Shown: positions 45,964-54,562, counted from the stretch's first letter. The stretch: DNA of 64,000 nucleotides from Virgibacillus necropolis (GCF_002224365.1 NZ_CP022437.1:372001-436000), one strand, 5' to 3'. Notes: generated from the letters alone by a model not told the origin. Made by a program: numbers and translations.

Positions 45964-46722
45964 TTAGTTAAGATCTAACACATCCATGCCAATTTCAGCA
46001 AGTTTGATTTGTCCTTCAACTGTAGGATGGATGTCACCTGGAAGTACATAAGTTGATTGATTCTGACCAAATGCAGAATAGGCATCCGCCAAAAGAACAT
46101 TGCCATATTGACTATTATACAAAGTTGTTAAATCTTTAAAACGACTGTTTATAGTAGGTAGAATTGCTGAACCGAATGTATATAAAGGATCATCTAATTG
46201 AAAAGGATTGTAAACATTGTATACCACGATTGGCGCATCGGTAAGTGAGCGAGTTACCTCGATAATTCCACCAACGTTTGCAAACAGGTTACTTTTCTGT
46301 ATTTCTTGTTGCAACAATTGCATAAACAGAAGTGAGTTTCCATTACTCGCTGCTTGAGCGGCTCTTAATGCCTGCAAAAGATCGTTATTTCCAATGTTTA
46401 AAACAATATAATCAGCATGTCTAACCGCTTGACGATACTTTTGATCTGTTTTCAAAGCAGTCAACATTTGGTGTGTTTGCCAGCCTGGAACACCAAGGTT
46501 GCGTACACGTAAATCACTATCATTCCCAATTAAATAAGGATAAGCAGATTTTGCAGGATGATGGTTATGTTGACCCAAGTTGTAGCCGAATGGGATAGAA
46601 TCGCCTAAAGCAACTAAAGATTGCTTTCCATTATCACTTTTTGCGAAAGCAATATTAGAAAATAACAGACTTATTATTAAAAGCAATGCTAACGATTTGA
46701 GGACTTTTTTCAATAAAAACAC
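45964..46722 (-). CDS. Secreted SGNH/GDSL hydrolase
   Basis: A 252-residue esterase-type protein with a signal peptide (LALLLIISLLFSNIAFA, cleavage near residue 27). Block I is LVALGDSIPFG with Ser42, block III is IGNNDLL, and block V is GDIHPTVEGQ with the Asp-His pair. The fold and blocks are those of GDSL lipases/esterases acting outside the cell; substrate unknown. ATG follows AAAAAAGGGAGTG. Monocistronic. Confidence 0.9.
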   Translation of the reverse strand: MFLLKKVLKSLALLLIISLLFSNIAFAKSDNGKQSLVALGDSIPFGYNLGQHNHHPAKSAYPYLIGNDSDLRVRNLGVPGWQTHQMLTALKTDQKYRQAVRHADYIVLNIGNNDLLQALRAAQAASNGNSLLFMQLLQQEIQKSNLFANVGGIIEVTRSLTDAPIVVYNVYNPFQLDDPLYTFGSAILPTINSRFKDLTTLYNSQYGNVLLADAYSAFGQNQSTYVLPGDIHPTVEGQIKLAEIGMDVLDLN

Positions 46723-46903
46723 TCCCTTTTTTAAGACCTTGTCTATAGTATAGGTAATTTAAACAGAATAAGTCTGTCGAATTTCCGGAGTGAAAAAATT
46801 CAAGAATATTTTAGTAGTGGAAAATACTTTTAGATGCTATCACATACATGATATGTTAACGTGTGGAGTGAGTAACTAAATAGAAAAGAAATGAGAGATT
46901 TAA

Positions 46904-47224
46904 ATGCCTACATACAACAAATTAATCCGTGATAAAATTCCAGCAATCATCAAAATGACGGGAAAGAATGCTAACACTACTATTTTGTCTGACGATGATT
47001 ATGTAAAGGAACTAAAAAAGAAAACGAAAGAAGAATTACAAGAGTATTTAGAAGCGGATAATGACCAAGATGCTCTAGAGGAACTAGCTGATTTATTAGA
47101 GTTGATTCATTCCCTAGCTACTGTGCATGGTAGCGGGATTAAAGAAGTAGAAAAGATTCGTGAACAAAAAGCGGATCAACGTGGTGGGTTTAAAGAAAAA
47201 GTGTTTTTGACTGATGTGGAATAG
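46904..47224 (+). CDS. MazG-like nucleotide pyrophosphohydrolase
   Basis: The 106-residue protein starts YNKLIRDKIPAII, the usual opening of short MazG-like/phosphoribosyl-ATP pyrophosphohydrolase-type proteins, and has the metal-binding acidic helices KEELQEYLEA and LEELADLLELIHSL (ExxE and ExxD spacing). The end RGGFKEKVFL is also typical. It likely hydrolyses a (d)NTP-type substrate; the exact one is not predictable. It is not in a his operon. Weak GAGAGATTTAA site before ATG. Confidence 0.85.
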   Translation: MPTYNKLIRDKIPAIIKMTGKNANTTILSDDDYVKELKKKTKEELQEYLEADNDQDALEELADLLELIHSLATVHGSGIKEVEKIREQKADQRGGFKEKVFLTDVE

Positions 47225-47255
47225 GTTTTCGTAAAAGACTAATAGCTCAAAATAA

Positions 47256-47302
47256 AAGGAACAAACCGGAAAAGAATGATTCTCCCCGGTTTGTCCCTTT
47301 TA
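47256..47302. terminator. Bidirectional terminator between convergent genes
   Basis: AAAGGAACAAACCGG pairs with CCGGTTTGTCCCTTT around a loop of about 16 bases; As and Ts flank the stem. Confidence 0.85.
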
Positions 47303-47313
47303 TAAATTTCCAG

Positions 47314-48096
47314 TTATAATGAGGTATTCTCCTCTTTGTAATCCTTTGCAGGCCCACGTCTCTTAGCCAACACAATAGACACAATCACAATCAACGCCAT
47401 CACACCCCAGAAAGTAGCCTTCCACCATATACTATGGGTAAATGATTCTGTGATTAATCCTAATTTCACATCTGGGTGGGCTAGTGTATGCACGGCCAAT
47501 TTTATACCGACCCATGCAACGATCATGAATGCTGCTTTTTCTAATACAGGGTACTTTTTCATGAACTTGACGACATATGTTGCGGCAACACGAATTAATG
47601 CAAGACCGATTATCATACCTATGAATACTACAATGAATTTACCTCCATCCATTCCACCAAACATTGGTAATGGTGTAGATGGAAGAGCGACAGCAATTGC
47701 GACAGCTGCTAGTATGGAGTCAATCGCAAATGCAATATCTGTTAGTTCTACTTTTAGGATAGCTTTCCATAAGCTTTGATCTCCATCGATTTCCGAACCT
47801 GAACCCTTTTTGTCTTCTTTTTTGTTTTTAACGAGGCTTTTTACACCTAAGTATATTAAGTATGCAGCTCCAATTGCTTGAACTTGCCATATATTAACAA
47901 CAAAGGATATAGCGAATAATGCAGCAAAACGAAAAACGAATGCTCCTACTATGCCATAAAATAGTGCCTTTTTACGTTTTTTTTCTGGTAAGTTTTTAAC
48001 GATTACCCCCATTACAAGGGCATTATCTGCAGATAACAATCCTTCTAGGGCAATGATAACAAGCAATGCCCAGCCATATTCAAGCCATAATTCCAT
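47314..48096 (-). CDS. TerC family integral membrane protein
   Basis: A 260-residue protein with about seven membrane helices. The TerC signature EGLLSADNALVMGVIVKNLP is at the N-terminus and a second acidic cluster, LTDIAFAIDSILAA, lies in the middle; both carry the Asp residues thought to bind metal. B. subtilis homologues YceF, YkoY and YjbE are linked to manganese export or metalation of secreted proteins. The ATG at 48096 with GAAAGGTGAC is preferred over a TTG one codon earlier. I did not find a yybP-ykoY Mn riboswitch upstream. Confidence 0.88.
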   Translation of the reverse strand: MELWLEYGWALLVIIALEGLLSADNALVMGVIVKNLPEKKRKKALFYGIVGAFVFRFAALFAISFVVNIWQVQAIGAAYLIYLGVKSLVKNKKEDKKGSGSEIDGDQSLWKAILKVELTDIAFAIDSILAAVAIAVALPSTPLPMFGGMDGGKFIVVFIGMIIGLALIRVAATYVVKFMKKYPVLEKAAFMIVAWVGIKLAVHTLAHPDVKLGLITESFTHSIWWKATFWGVMALIVIVSIVLAKRRGPAKDYKEENTSL

Positions 48097-48286
48097 CAAT
48101 AGTCACCTTTCTTTCGGAGATTGATATTTTTTCCCCGTTTTAAATAAGAATAAACGTAAAGCCGAGGTGTTAAAATGATACAATGATAATAGTAAGACTA
48201 TTATGGTAATTTGGTGCGCTATGATATTTTTAGATTAAGTGGATTTGTAGTTAACTGAGAGGGTGGGCAGAACTAAAGGAAATACT

Positions 48287-48764
48287 TAAGAAAAGGCTGT
48301 TTTCGTGTAGTTGCTCATACATCGAAGTTGATATAGACTACGACGTAAGTGCTGGTTGATTTCCGCTGCGGGCAGTCGCGCACCTTAGGGCGGCTGGTGA
48401 GCCTCCTCGTGCTCCGCACTGCGGGGTCTCACCTATGCCTATCCTCCCGCAGGAGTCGACTGCCCTCCGCTCCAATCAACTGCCATAAATTGAAGGCTAT
48501 TTTATAATAAAAGCAACCAGTGATAAAGTAAATTGAAATTTTTAAGCACAAACCCAGTGAAGGAAATCCACTGAGACTCCTGTGGGAAAGCGAAGACGAT
48601 GAGACCCCACAGAGAGCGTTCTTTGTGATCGAGGAGGCTCATCGCGAGCCCACGGAAAGCGAAGTGGATTTCCGGAACGATTACCAACCACCAAAACCAG
48701 CAATTACGTCGCATTATATATCTTTTGCGTCAACAACAATCTTTTAGAAAACAGCCTAAGAAAA
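48287..48764. mobile_element. Composite MITE-like element, copy B, with 8-bp target duplication
   Basis: The element at 48295-48756 begins GGCTGTTTTC and ends GAAAACAGCC. It is flanked by TAAGAAAA at 48287-48294 and again at 48757-48764. Inside, 48341-48711 is the inverted, nearly identical copy of 23012-23383, with its own inner inverted ends (CGACGTAAGTGCTGGTT) and two opposed GC-rich cores. A short segment near 48400 (GCGCACCTTAGGG) differs from copy A. No protein is encoded. It occupies most of the gap 48097-48785. Confidence 0.8.
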
Positions 48765-48785
48765 AGACTAACAGGGGGAACACGT

Positions 48786-49349
48786 ATGTCAATCGAAGCT
48801 ATTTTTACCACAATACCTAGGTTAGTGACGGAACAATACATGTTAAGAGGGTTAACGATAGATGATGCAGCAGAATTATTTACTTTCGTCAGTGACAAGG
48901 AAACGATGAAGTTTGTTACGCCGCATCCAGTTCAGACAGAAGCTGAGATGCGAGAGATAATCTATATGCAGCTGGAACGCTATAATGATCGAAGGGAAAT
49001 TCCATGGGTAATCGTGAATAATAAGAATGGTGAAATTGTTGGCCAATTTCATTTTCATAAATTAAATTTGTGGCATAAGAAGGCCGATATAGGTGCTATC
49101 ATTCGTAAGGAATATCAAAATAATGGTGTAATGACTGAAATTCTTCGGCAGGTTCTCGCTTTTGGCTTTGAAACTCTTGGGTTAAATCGCATAGTTGGCG
49201 ATACTTTTGCTGGTAATAATGGATCAAAAAAGATTTTGAATAAGTATGGCTTCACGAAAGAAGGCGTGCTTAGGCAGACGGATTTTGACGGGGAGAAATA
49301 TCATGATACGGTCGTTTATTCGATAATGAAGTCGGAATATATAAGATGA
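48786..49349 (+). CDS. GNAT acetyltransferase, RimJ/RimL type
   Basis: The 187-residue protein opens with IPRLVTEQYMLRGLTIDDAAELF, the N-terminal pattern of RimJ/RimL-type N-acetyltransferases, and has GAIIRKEYQNNGVMTEILRQVLAFGFETLGLNRIVGDTFAGNNGSKKILNKYGF-like acetyl-CoA binding and C-terminal segments. These acetylate protein N-termini or small amines; target unknown. ATG lies after GGGGGAACACGT. The MITE copy B ends 30 bases upstream, so it now supplies the promoter region. Confidence 0.88.
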   Translation: MSIEAIFTTIPRLVTEQYMLRGLTIDDAAELFTFVSDKETMKFVTPHPVQTEAEMREIIYMQLERYNDRREIPWVIVNNKNGEIVGQFHFHKLNLWHKKADIGAIIRKEYQNNGVMTEILRQVLAFGFETLGLNRIVGDTFAGNNGSKKILNKYGFTKEGVLRQTDFDGEKYHDTVVYSIMKSEYIR

Positions 49350-49455
49350 ATGTTTTCCAATGTGGGTCGGTTTGCTAATGTATCAAATCATATAGTAAAA
49401 TGTAGGTAGTAGTATAGTAGGAATTCATTTTCGGTGATGAAAGGGAAGCCCTTCA

Positions 49456-49875
49456 ATGTCTCATAGAAAACTTAGGCAGAGTATGGAAAACTTACAAAAA
49501 GCAATTCGACGATTAGAAGATGCTTTAAATGAGGACGAGATAAATAGTTTATATATTGATGGAACGATACAGCGTTTTGAATTTACATTTGAATTATACT
49601 GGAAAACGCTAAAAAGGTTGCTGGAAGAAGAAGGTATCGAACCCAAAACCCCCAGAGATACTTTGAAGCGGGCTTATGCGATTGGTTGGTTAGAAAATGA
49701 AGAATCTTGGTTACAAATGCTGCGAGATAGGAATGAAACTTCTTATGTATATGATGAGGAAAAGGCAAAGCGGATATATAAACATATTGCTGGATACTTC
49801 CCGGAAATGAAGGCGACGTTTAACGTATTAAAAGAAAAATATAAAGATAGCGAAAATGAAGTACCAAATGATTGA
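49456..49875 (+). CDS. HepT-like HEPN protein (HI0074 family) with altered active site
   Basis: A 139-residue all-helical protein of the nucleotidyltransferase-substrate-binding (HI0074/HepT) family: RFEFTFELYWKTLKRLLEEEGI and PRDTLKRAYAIGWL are characteristic. The family's RX4HXY motif reads here R92-N-E-T-S-Y97-V-Y99, so the catalytic His is a Tyr while the Tyr modified by MntA-type enzymes is kept. It overlaps the MntA-like gene by 20 bases, the standard order HepT then MntA or the reverse. Known pairs are toxin-antitoxin modules; this toxin may be inactive or act by another means. Confidence 0.85.
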   Translation: MSHRKLRQSMENLQKAIRRLEDALNEDEINSLYIDGTIQRFEFTFELYWKTLKRLLEEEGIEPKTPRDTLKRAYAIGWLENEESWLQMLRDRNETSYVYDEEKAKRIYKHIAGYFPEMKATFNVLKEKYKDSENEVPND

Positions 49876-50176
49876 GCAAAGACTTGAGAAACAGTTAATT
49901 ACTATCGGTTTAAGAGTGGATAAAGTGGAAAAGATTATTCTCTTCGGGTCAAGAGCGGTTGGGGATCATAAGAAAAGATCTGATATTGATTTGGCCTTTG
50001 TCGCTCCCGATATGGCAAGAAGGGAATGGATTGATTTAACTTTTACTATCGAGGATGAGCTGGATACGTTGCTTTTATTAGACATTGTTAAACTGGAAGA
50101 TGAAGATGTTTCCTTGCAATTTAAGAAGGAGATTATCAAGAATGGGAAGGTTCTTTATAGCAAATTAGAAGACTAA
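49856..50176 (+). CDS. MntA-like minimal nucleotidyltransferase
   Basis: The 106-residue protein has the minimal nucleotidyltransferase signature GSRAVGDHKKRSDIDLA (GSRA at 31-34, Asp43 and Asp45) and a third acidic strand (LLLLDIVKL, Asp76). Members adenylylate the Tyr of the HepT partner and so neutralise it. The gene starts inside the HepT-like gene, so translation is coupled. The acidic triad is intact, unlike the altered motif of its partner. A hairpin (ACAAGGGTAATTACCCTTGT type) follows immediately. Confidence 0.88.
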   Translation: MKYQMIEQRLEKQLITIGLRVDKVEKIILFGSRAVGDHKKRSDIDLAFVAPDMARREWIDLTFTIEDELDTLLLLDIVKLEDEDVSLQFKKEIIKNGKVLYSKLED

Positions 50177-50203
50177 AACAAGGGTTAATTACCCTTGTTT
50201 TAA
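50175..50203. terminator. Terminator after the HepT/MntA pair
   Basis: AAAACAAGGGTAA pairs with TTACCCTTGTTTT around a 2-4-base loop; it serves both convergent genes. Confidence 0.8.
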
Positions 50204-50207
50204 ATTT

Positions 50208-50375
50208 CTATGATTGATCCTCATTTGTCCAAACTGTTTCTTCATCGCTAATAGGACATGCTGGAAAATCCTCATTTCTGTTTAACTTTGCTTTTTTCCC
50301 TGATTGACATATATATTCTCCATCTTCTGGTACTCCTTGACCAGTTCTATATTCACGATCCTCCTTATCTGCCAT
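50208..50375 (-). CDS. Small protein, YjzC-like
   Basis: A 55-residue frame with ATG after GGAGGTGTAAAGA. The product (TGQGVPEDGEYICQSGKKAKL, then DFPACPISDEETVW) has two cysteines and a G-x-P-E-D-G-E-Y motif that recalls the PGQKAPNNGVYVE start of B. subtilis YjzC and other small proteins of the family. Function unknown. Too short for most gene finders but the binding site and composition are convincing. Confidence 0.6.
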   Translation of the reverse strand: MADKEDREYRTGQGVPEDGEYICQSGKKAKLNRNEDFPACPISDEETVWTNEDQS

Positions 50376-50532
50376 TCTTTACACCTCCAATTTTAACTTC
50401 AACTTCAATGCTTATCGTTTCCAAATAACAGTTTTTCACTCTTCCATTATATTTTCTTTCATTTAATTCCTGGAATGGGAAATGCTAAGTAATAGCAATT
50501 TACAATTTCACTTCAGGAAGGAAGTATACAAC

Positions 50533-51297
50533 ATGAAGAAAAGTTTATTTTTAGTACTTACACTAGTGTTAACACTAGGGATTAGCACTCCTGTAGGATT
50601 TGCGTCCGTTGATGATGGGAATGTAGGAAAATCCGAGCAAGGTCACAGCATGATTAATGATAAGGACAGGAAGAAGCCTGGTTTTTACAAAGATGAAGCA
50701 ATGATCAAGATTCAAGCTATAGAACTAGGAATCGAAACAGAGGGTAAAGATCTCCAAGTATTAGCAGAAGAAGTAACTGAAGCGAGAATAAAAAAAGCTG
50801 CAGATGAATTAAGTATTGAGACAGAAGGAAAAACGACTCAAGAGCTTGCAAAAGAAGTGCACCATGCAAGGATAATGGAAAAGGCTAAAGAGCTAGGCAT
50901 TAAGATAGAAGGTAAAGATCCAAAGGTGTTGGCAAAAGAAGTCTATGAGGCAATGTTGAAGCAACAGGCGGATGAATTAGGAATCACAGCAAAAGGGAAA
51001 GAATTTAAGGAATTAAGGAAAGAAGTGTTTGTAAGGCTAATCAAGAACCAAGCTGAAGAATTAGGTATTAATACGAAAGGCAAAGATACGTATACCTTAG
51101 TGGATGAAATTCATGAAAAGAAAATTTTCCAGTCTGCAGAAAAATTAGGAATTGATACGAAGAATAAAAATAAAAACGAATTATTTGAAGAGATAATTAC
51201 AAATCATTATGAGAAAGCAAAAGAACTAAAGCTCTTCCCGTTTGAAGACAAAAAAGATAAAATGTATCTTGGTTATCATCATAGTAATAAAAAATAA
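50533..51297 (+). CDS. Secreted protein with six 28-residue repeats
   Basis: A 254-residue protein with a signal peptide (LFLVLTLVLTLGISTPVGFA, cleavage near residue 24). Residues 59-226 are six exact-length 28-residue repeats of the form xxxADELGIxTEGKDxxxLAKEVxEARI, ending in a seventh partial unit. Each looks like helix-turn-helix with a conserved LGI..EGK turn, similar in outline to SAP-like motifs, but I do not recognise the family. The internal ATG after GGAAGGAAG is the start. Charge is high and there is no anchor, so it should be released or wall-bound. Confidence 0.75.
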   Translation: MKKSLFLVLTLVLTLGISTPVGFASVDDGNVGKSEQGHSMINDKDRKKPGFYKDEAMIKIQAIELGIETEGKDLQVLAEEVTEARIKKAADELSIETEGKTTQELAKEVHHARIMEKAKELGIKIEGKDPKVLAKEVYEAMLKQQADELGITAKGKEFKELRKEVFVRLIKNQAEELGINTKGKDTYTLVDEIHEKKIFQSAEKLGIDTKNKNKNELFEEIITNHYEKAKELKLFPFEDKKDKMYLGYHHSNKK

Positions 51298-51332
51298 TAA
51301 GTAGCCTTGGCAAACGCCAAGGCTACTTATTT
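51298..51332. terminator. Strong terminator
   Basis: AAGTAGCCTTGG pairs with CCAAGGCTACTT around a 7-base loop; Ts follow. It separates the repeat protein from the convergent carnitine operon. Confidence 0.85.
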
Positions 51333-51343
51333 TTCTATCACCG

Positions 51344-51826
51344 TTATTTGCCTTTTTTGCGTATGGCGATTTTTTTCCCTGCTTCGTCAGGGACGGGTTT
51401 ATTTTTTTGAGCTTCTGCTAGGGCTGATACTTTTGACTCAATTTGGGATGGGAAAGGTGCGGGACGTCCCTCTTTCATATCCATTCCCATGAGCATTTGC
51501 TCGCTTGTTGCCAGACGCTTGCCTTCCCTGTTTTCCATAACGAAAAAGACGTGCAGTCGTTTGGCATCCTGATCAAGTAGTTGTACTGTCACTTGAAGCG
51601 GCTCATCTTGGTGAGCTTCTGCCAGGTAGCATAAGTGTGTTTCCAAGGTAAAAATGGAATAGTGTTGTTCATCGCGGAAGCTTTCGTCAATGCCAATCTT
51701 GTTCATCAGCTGATCCACGGCAATGCTGAATACACGGGCATATTCGGCATCGTTCATGTGTCCGTTATAGTCAACCCATTCTGGCCGTACGTTCACGCTC
51801 ATCAGTGTATTGTCTTCAGGGAACAT
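51344..51826 (-). CDS. Hotdog thioesterase, probable betainyl-CoA thioesterase (CdhB-like)
   Basis: A 160-residue 4HBT-type hotdog protein with the catalytic-loop motif VDYNGHMNDAEYARVF near the N-terminus. It is the last gene of a minus-strand set with carnitine dehydrogenase and a BKACE-type cleavage enzyme. In the described carnitine route (Pseudomonas cdhABC) a thioesterase releases glycine betaine from betainyl-CoA, so that is the likely substrate. The ATG with AAAGGAGGAATAACC is used instead of a frame nine codons longer. Substrate is inferred from context. Confidence 0.8.
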   Translation of the reverse strand: MFPEDNTLMSVNVRPEWVDYNGHMNDAEYARVFSIAVDQLMNKIGIDESFRDEQHYSIFTLETHLCYLAEAHQDEPLQVTVQLLDQDAKRLHVFFVMENREGKRLATSEQMLMGMDMKEGRPAPFPSQIESKVSALAEAQKNKPVPDEAGKKIAIRKKGK

Positions 51827-51885
51827 GATGGTTATTCCTCCTTTCTCGTTCAATATCAGTTATTTCAAGACAGTAGTAGAATTCG

Positions 51886-52854
51886 TTAAATTTTTCCGTT
51901 CAGGTTTGCTGCTGGCCAATACTTTTCAAGCAGCTGTTGTAGTTCTATCAGAAAATTGTCGCGTCGTTGTTCAAGTTCTGTAATCGAATGGCCTTCCGTC
52001 TGCTGTTCGCATCCTTCAATAACACGTTCTGTCAACTCATCAGTCAATTCTGGCGCAACAAGTTTTGTCCATGGTAATTTCAATGCAGGACCGAATTGTT
52101 CCAGCATATGTCTCATACCTTGCTCACCGCCGGCCAAGTGTAGCGTTAAGAAAGGTCCCATTAACGCCCATCGCAGGCCAGGTCCGTAGACGATTGAAGC
52201 ATCAATTTCTTCTGTTGTAGCAATTCCGTCATTTACAAGGTGTAAGGATTCACGCCAGATCGCTTCCATTAGCCTGTCTGCCACGTGACCTTCAATTTCT
52301 TTGGAAATGATGAGTGGCTTCATGTTAACTGACGTATAGAAAGCTTCTGCCTTTTTAATATTCTCAGGAGCTGTAAGTTTGCCTCCCACAAGTTCAACAA
52401 GCGGTACGAGGTACACTGGGTTAAACGGATGAGCTACAATAACGCGTTCTGGATGCTCGCAATCTGCTTGTAATGTACTTGGCATGATACCAGAGGTGCT
52501 GGACGCAATGATAGCCTCTGGTTTTGCAATACGGTCGATATCTGCTAACAGTTTCCGTTTCAATTCTTCCCGTTCTGGAGCATTTTCCTGAATTAAATCG
52601 GCATCTGCTACAGCACTTTCAAGATCCAGCTCAAAATGAAGACGGTCGCGTGTTGCGTCTTCAGCTAGGCCGAGCTTTTCCAGTGCTGGCCAGGCATTGT
52701 CTATGGCAGCCCACATTTTTTCTTCAGCATTAGGGGCTGGATCAGTAGCTGTAACCTCATAGCCTTGCGCTAAGAAGCGAGCGATCCAGCCGTTGCCAAT
52801 AACACCTGTGCCTACGACAGTTACTTTTTGAATGGTATTCTTGATGTCATCCAT
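51886..52854 (-). CDS. lcdH: L-carnitine dehydrogenase
   Basis: The 322-residue NAD enzyme oxidises L-carnitine to 3-dehydrocarnitine. It belongs to the 3-hydroxyacyl-CoA dehydrogenase superfamily: Rossmann motif VVGTGVIGNGW (14-24), IIASSTSGIMPS, the catalytic AHPFNPVYLVPLVELVGG, then a helical C-terminal domain with YGPGLRWALMGPFLTLHLAGG. Length and the last two motifs fit carnitine dehydrogenases rather than acyl-CoA enzymes (about 280 residues). It lies 2 bases after the BKACE-type gene and 60 bases before the thioesterase. ATG with a nearby GGCTGAATAATT site, probably coupled. Confidence 0.88.
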   Translation of the reverse strand: MDDIKNTIQKVTVVGTGVIGNGWIARFLAQGYEVTATDPAPNAEEKMWAAIDNAWPALEKLGLAEDATRDRLHFELDLESAVADADLIQENAPEREELKRKLLADIDRIAKPEAIIASSTSGIMPSTLQADCEHPERVIVAHPFNPVYLVPLVELVGGKLTAPENIKKAEAFYTSVNMKPLIISKEIEGHVADRLMEAIWRESLHLVNDGIATTEEIDASIVYGPGLRWALMGPFLTLHLAGGEQGMRHMLEQFGPALKLPWTKLVAPELTDELTERVIEGCEQQTEGHSITELEQRRDNFLIELQQLLEKYWPAANLNGKI

Positions 52855-52856
52855 AA

Positions 52857-53750
52857 TTATTCAGCCTTCCCATGTGGATTTCTTAACCCGAGTTGCTCGC
52901 GTGCTTCTTGCGGTGTCATTGGCACGGATCCAAGATGTTCAATGATAGATACAGCTTTTTCAACAAGCTGACCATTCGTTGCAAGAACACCCTTCTTCAA
53001 ATACAGGTTGTCCTCCAAACCGACACGGACATGTCCGCCAAGAAGAATAGATTGTGCTACCATTGGCATTTGCATGCGTCCGATTCCAAATGCAGCCCAA
53101 TGGGAGTTTTCTGGAATTTTGTCACGCATATAAAGCATTGTTTCAGCGTCTGCATCTGCCCCCCATGGAATACCGAGACAAAACTGGAACATCGGGTCGC
53201 CGTCAATGAGACCTTCATTTATCAGCTGTTTAGCAAAGCGAATTTGTCCAGTGTCGAAGCACTCTAGTTCTGGCTTCACACCACTTTGCTGGATAAGTCG
53301 AGCTTGTTCGCGCAACCAATCGGTTGGACTAATGTAAACTTGTTCACCAAAGTTAACACTGCCGCAATCTAGTGTACAAATTTCTGGTAAAAATTTACCA
53401 ACTGGCTCATGACGTTGTTCGGGAGTCTGGATATCCGTACCTGGTCCACCGGTAGCCGGATCTTCATCACTTGGGATCCAGTCGCCACCGCCTCCAGCTG
53501 TGATATTAAGAACTACATCTGTGTCTGACTCACGAACTCTTTCCACGACTTCGCGGAACAGTTCTGGATCATGGCTTAGATCACCAGTTTTTGGGTCACG
53601 GACGTGAACATGGGCAATCGTTGCGCCAGCTTTTGCTGCCTCAATTGCTGAATCTGCAATCTCCTTAGGTGTGACGGGAACGTGTGGGCTTTTTTTCGTA
53701 GTCGCTCCAGCTCCTGTAACAGCACATGATATAATGATTTTTTTTTGCAT
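52857..53750 (-). CDS. 3-dehydrocarnitine cleavage enzyme (BKACE family)
   Basis: A 297-residue beta-keto-acid cleavage enzyme. It has the TIM-barrel zinc motif AHVHVRDPKTG, SCAVTGAG at the N-terminus, NITAGGGGDW, LDCGSVNFG and VRVGLEDNLYL, all typical of the family. With acetyl-CoA it should split 3-dehydrocarnitine into betainyl-CoA and acetoacetate (CdhC in Pseudomonas). First gene of the carnitine set, start ATG after GGAGGAATTATC. Other BKACE members use different keto acids; the neighbours decide the substrate. Confidence 0.88.
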   Translation of the reverse strand: MQKKIIISCAVTGAGATTKKSPHVPVTPKEIADSAIEAAKAGATIAHVHVRDPKTGDLSHDPELFREVVERVRESDTDVVLNITAGGGGDWIPSDEDPATGGPGTDIQTPEQRHEPVGKFLPEICTLDCGSVNFGEQVYISPTDWLREQARLIQQSGVKPELECFDTGQIRFAKQLINEGLIDGDPMFQFCLGIPWGADADAETMLYMRDKIPENSHWAAFGIGRMQMPMVAQSILLGGHVRVGLEDNLYLKKGVLATNGQLVEKAVSIIEHLGSVPMTPQEAREQLGLRNPHGKAE

Positions 53751-53807
53751 GATAATTCCTCCTAGCGTTTTTTCTGTTTAAAATAGGATGTGCTTATGGA
53801 TGAATAA

Positions 53808-54365
53808 TTATTTATCTGTTTTACTTTCACGTATGGGTACGTGTTCAAATATCTCTCCACTTTCGAAAAACTCAGTTAGCCTGTCAATCCAGTCATAGTA
53901 ATCCAACCATATTCGCGTTTCTTTCAGCAATTCATTGAGCTTTTCTTCTGTTTGTTCATTTAATGGTTCACTTTTTTCAATATCGGCAAGTTCTCGCTGA
54001 AGCTTTTGCTCGAATACTTTGCTTTTATTAATAGCTTTGCGCCAGTTAGATGTAAATAATGATATAAACGTTTGGTAGTAATCACGCTCAACGTTGTACA
54101 GGTCTTTACGCACCCCTTTTTCAAATACCTTCTCTGCGATATTGAGGTCTAGCATTTCCCGTACAACCTGGCTCATCCGGGTTTTACTCATCCCGATACT
54201 CTCTGACAATTCATCAAGCGTCATCGGTTCTCTATTCATATAAATGGTTCCAAGAACACGCCCTACGGTTATCGATATTCCAAATGTATGCATATTGTCG
54301 GCGATTTTATCTACAAATTGTTCTTCAACTTTTATCATTTTGTTGAGCATTTGTTCCTCTTCCAT
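53808..54365 (-). CDS. GbsR/MarR-family regulator of the carnitine locus
   Basis: The 185-residue protein shares the GbsR architecture with the regulator at 12.5 kb: winged helix LDELSESIGMSKTRMSQVVREMLDLNIAEKV and a helical end IWLDYYDWIDRLTEFFESGEIFEHVPI. It lies between the carnitine catabolic genes and the divergent OpuC importer. By position it probably controls both, perhaps with carnitine or a related trimethylammonium compound as ligand (B. subtilis OpcR/GbsR are parallels). ATG at 54365 has AAAGGATG at fair spacing. Confidence 0.86.
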   Translation of the reverse strand: MEEEQMLNKMIKVEEQFVDKIADNMHTFGISITVGRVLGTIYMNREPMTLDELSESIGMSKTRMSQVVREMLDLNIAEKVFEKGVRKDLYNVERDYYQTFISLFTSNWRKAINKSKVFEQKLQRELADIEKSEPLNEQTEEKLNELLKETRIWLDYYDWIDRLTEFFESGEIFEHVPIRESKTDK

Positions 54366-54493
54366 ATGCTTCATCCTTTCGACTAGCCTACTTTATATAA
54401 AGACAATGTAACACATCTAACTAAAAAATGGAAAACGAGGATAGTAGAGTATTTTATCGTTATCTGTGGCAATTCTAAGTAAAACCCCTTTTG

Positions 54494-54562
54494 AACTTTA
54501 TACAATATATATTTTACAAACTTTATGGATTATATGTACAGTAAATAAACTTTTTACTTTAT
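54494..54562. promoter_or_regulatory. Cluster of AACTTTAT motifs, candidate operator
   Basis: Four near-copies of AACTTTAT lie at 54494, 54519, 54548 and 54555, midway between the divergent regulator and opuCA. Binding by the GbsR-like regulator is a guess. The rest of the 275-base gap is AT-rich promoter-like DNA. Confidence 0.3.

Noticed and set aside
48097-48260. Possible yybP-ykoY manganese riboswitch before the TerC gene
   Set aside because: The leader lacks the conserved boxes of that riboswitch as far as I can read.
48502-48714. 70-residue frame on the minus strand
   Set aside because: It is a translation of the inverted repeat copy; a near-identical frame appears in the 23-kb copy.
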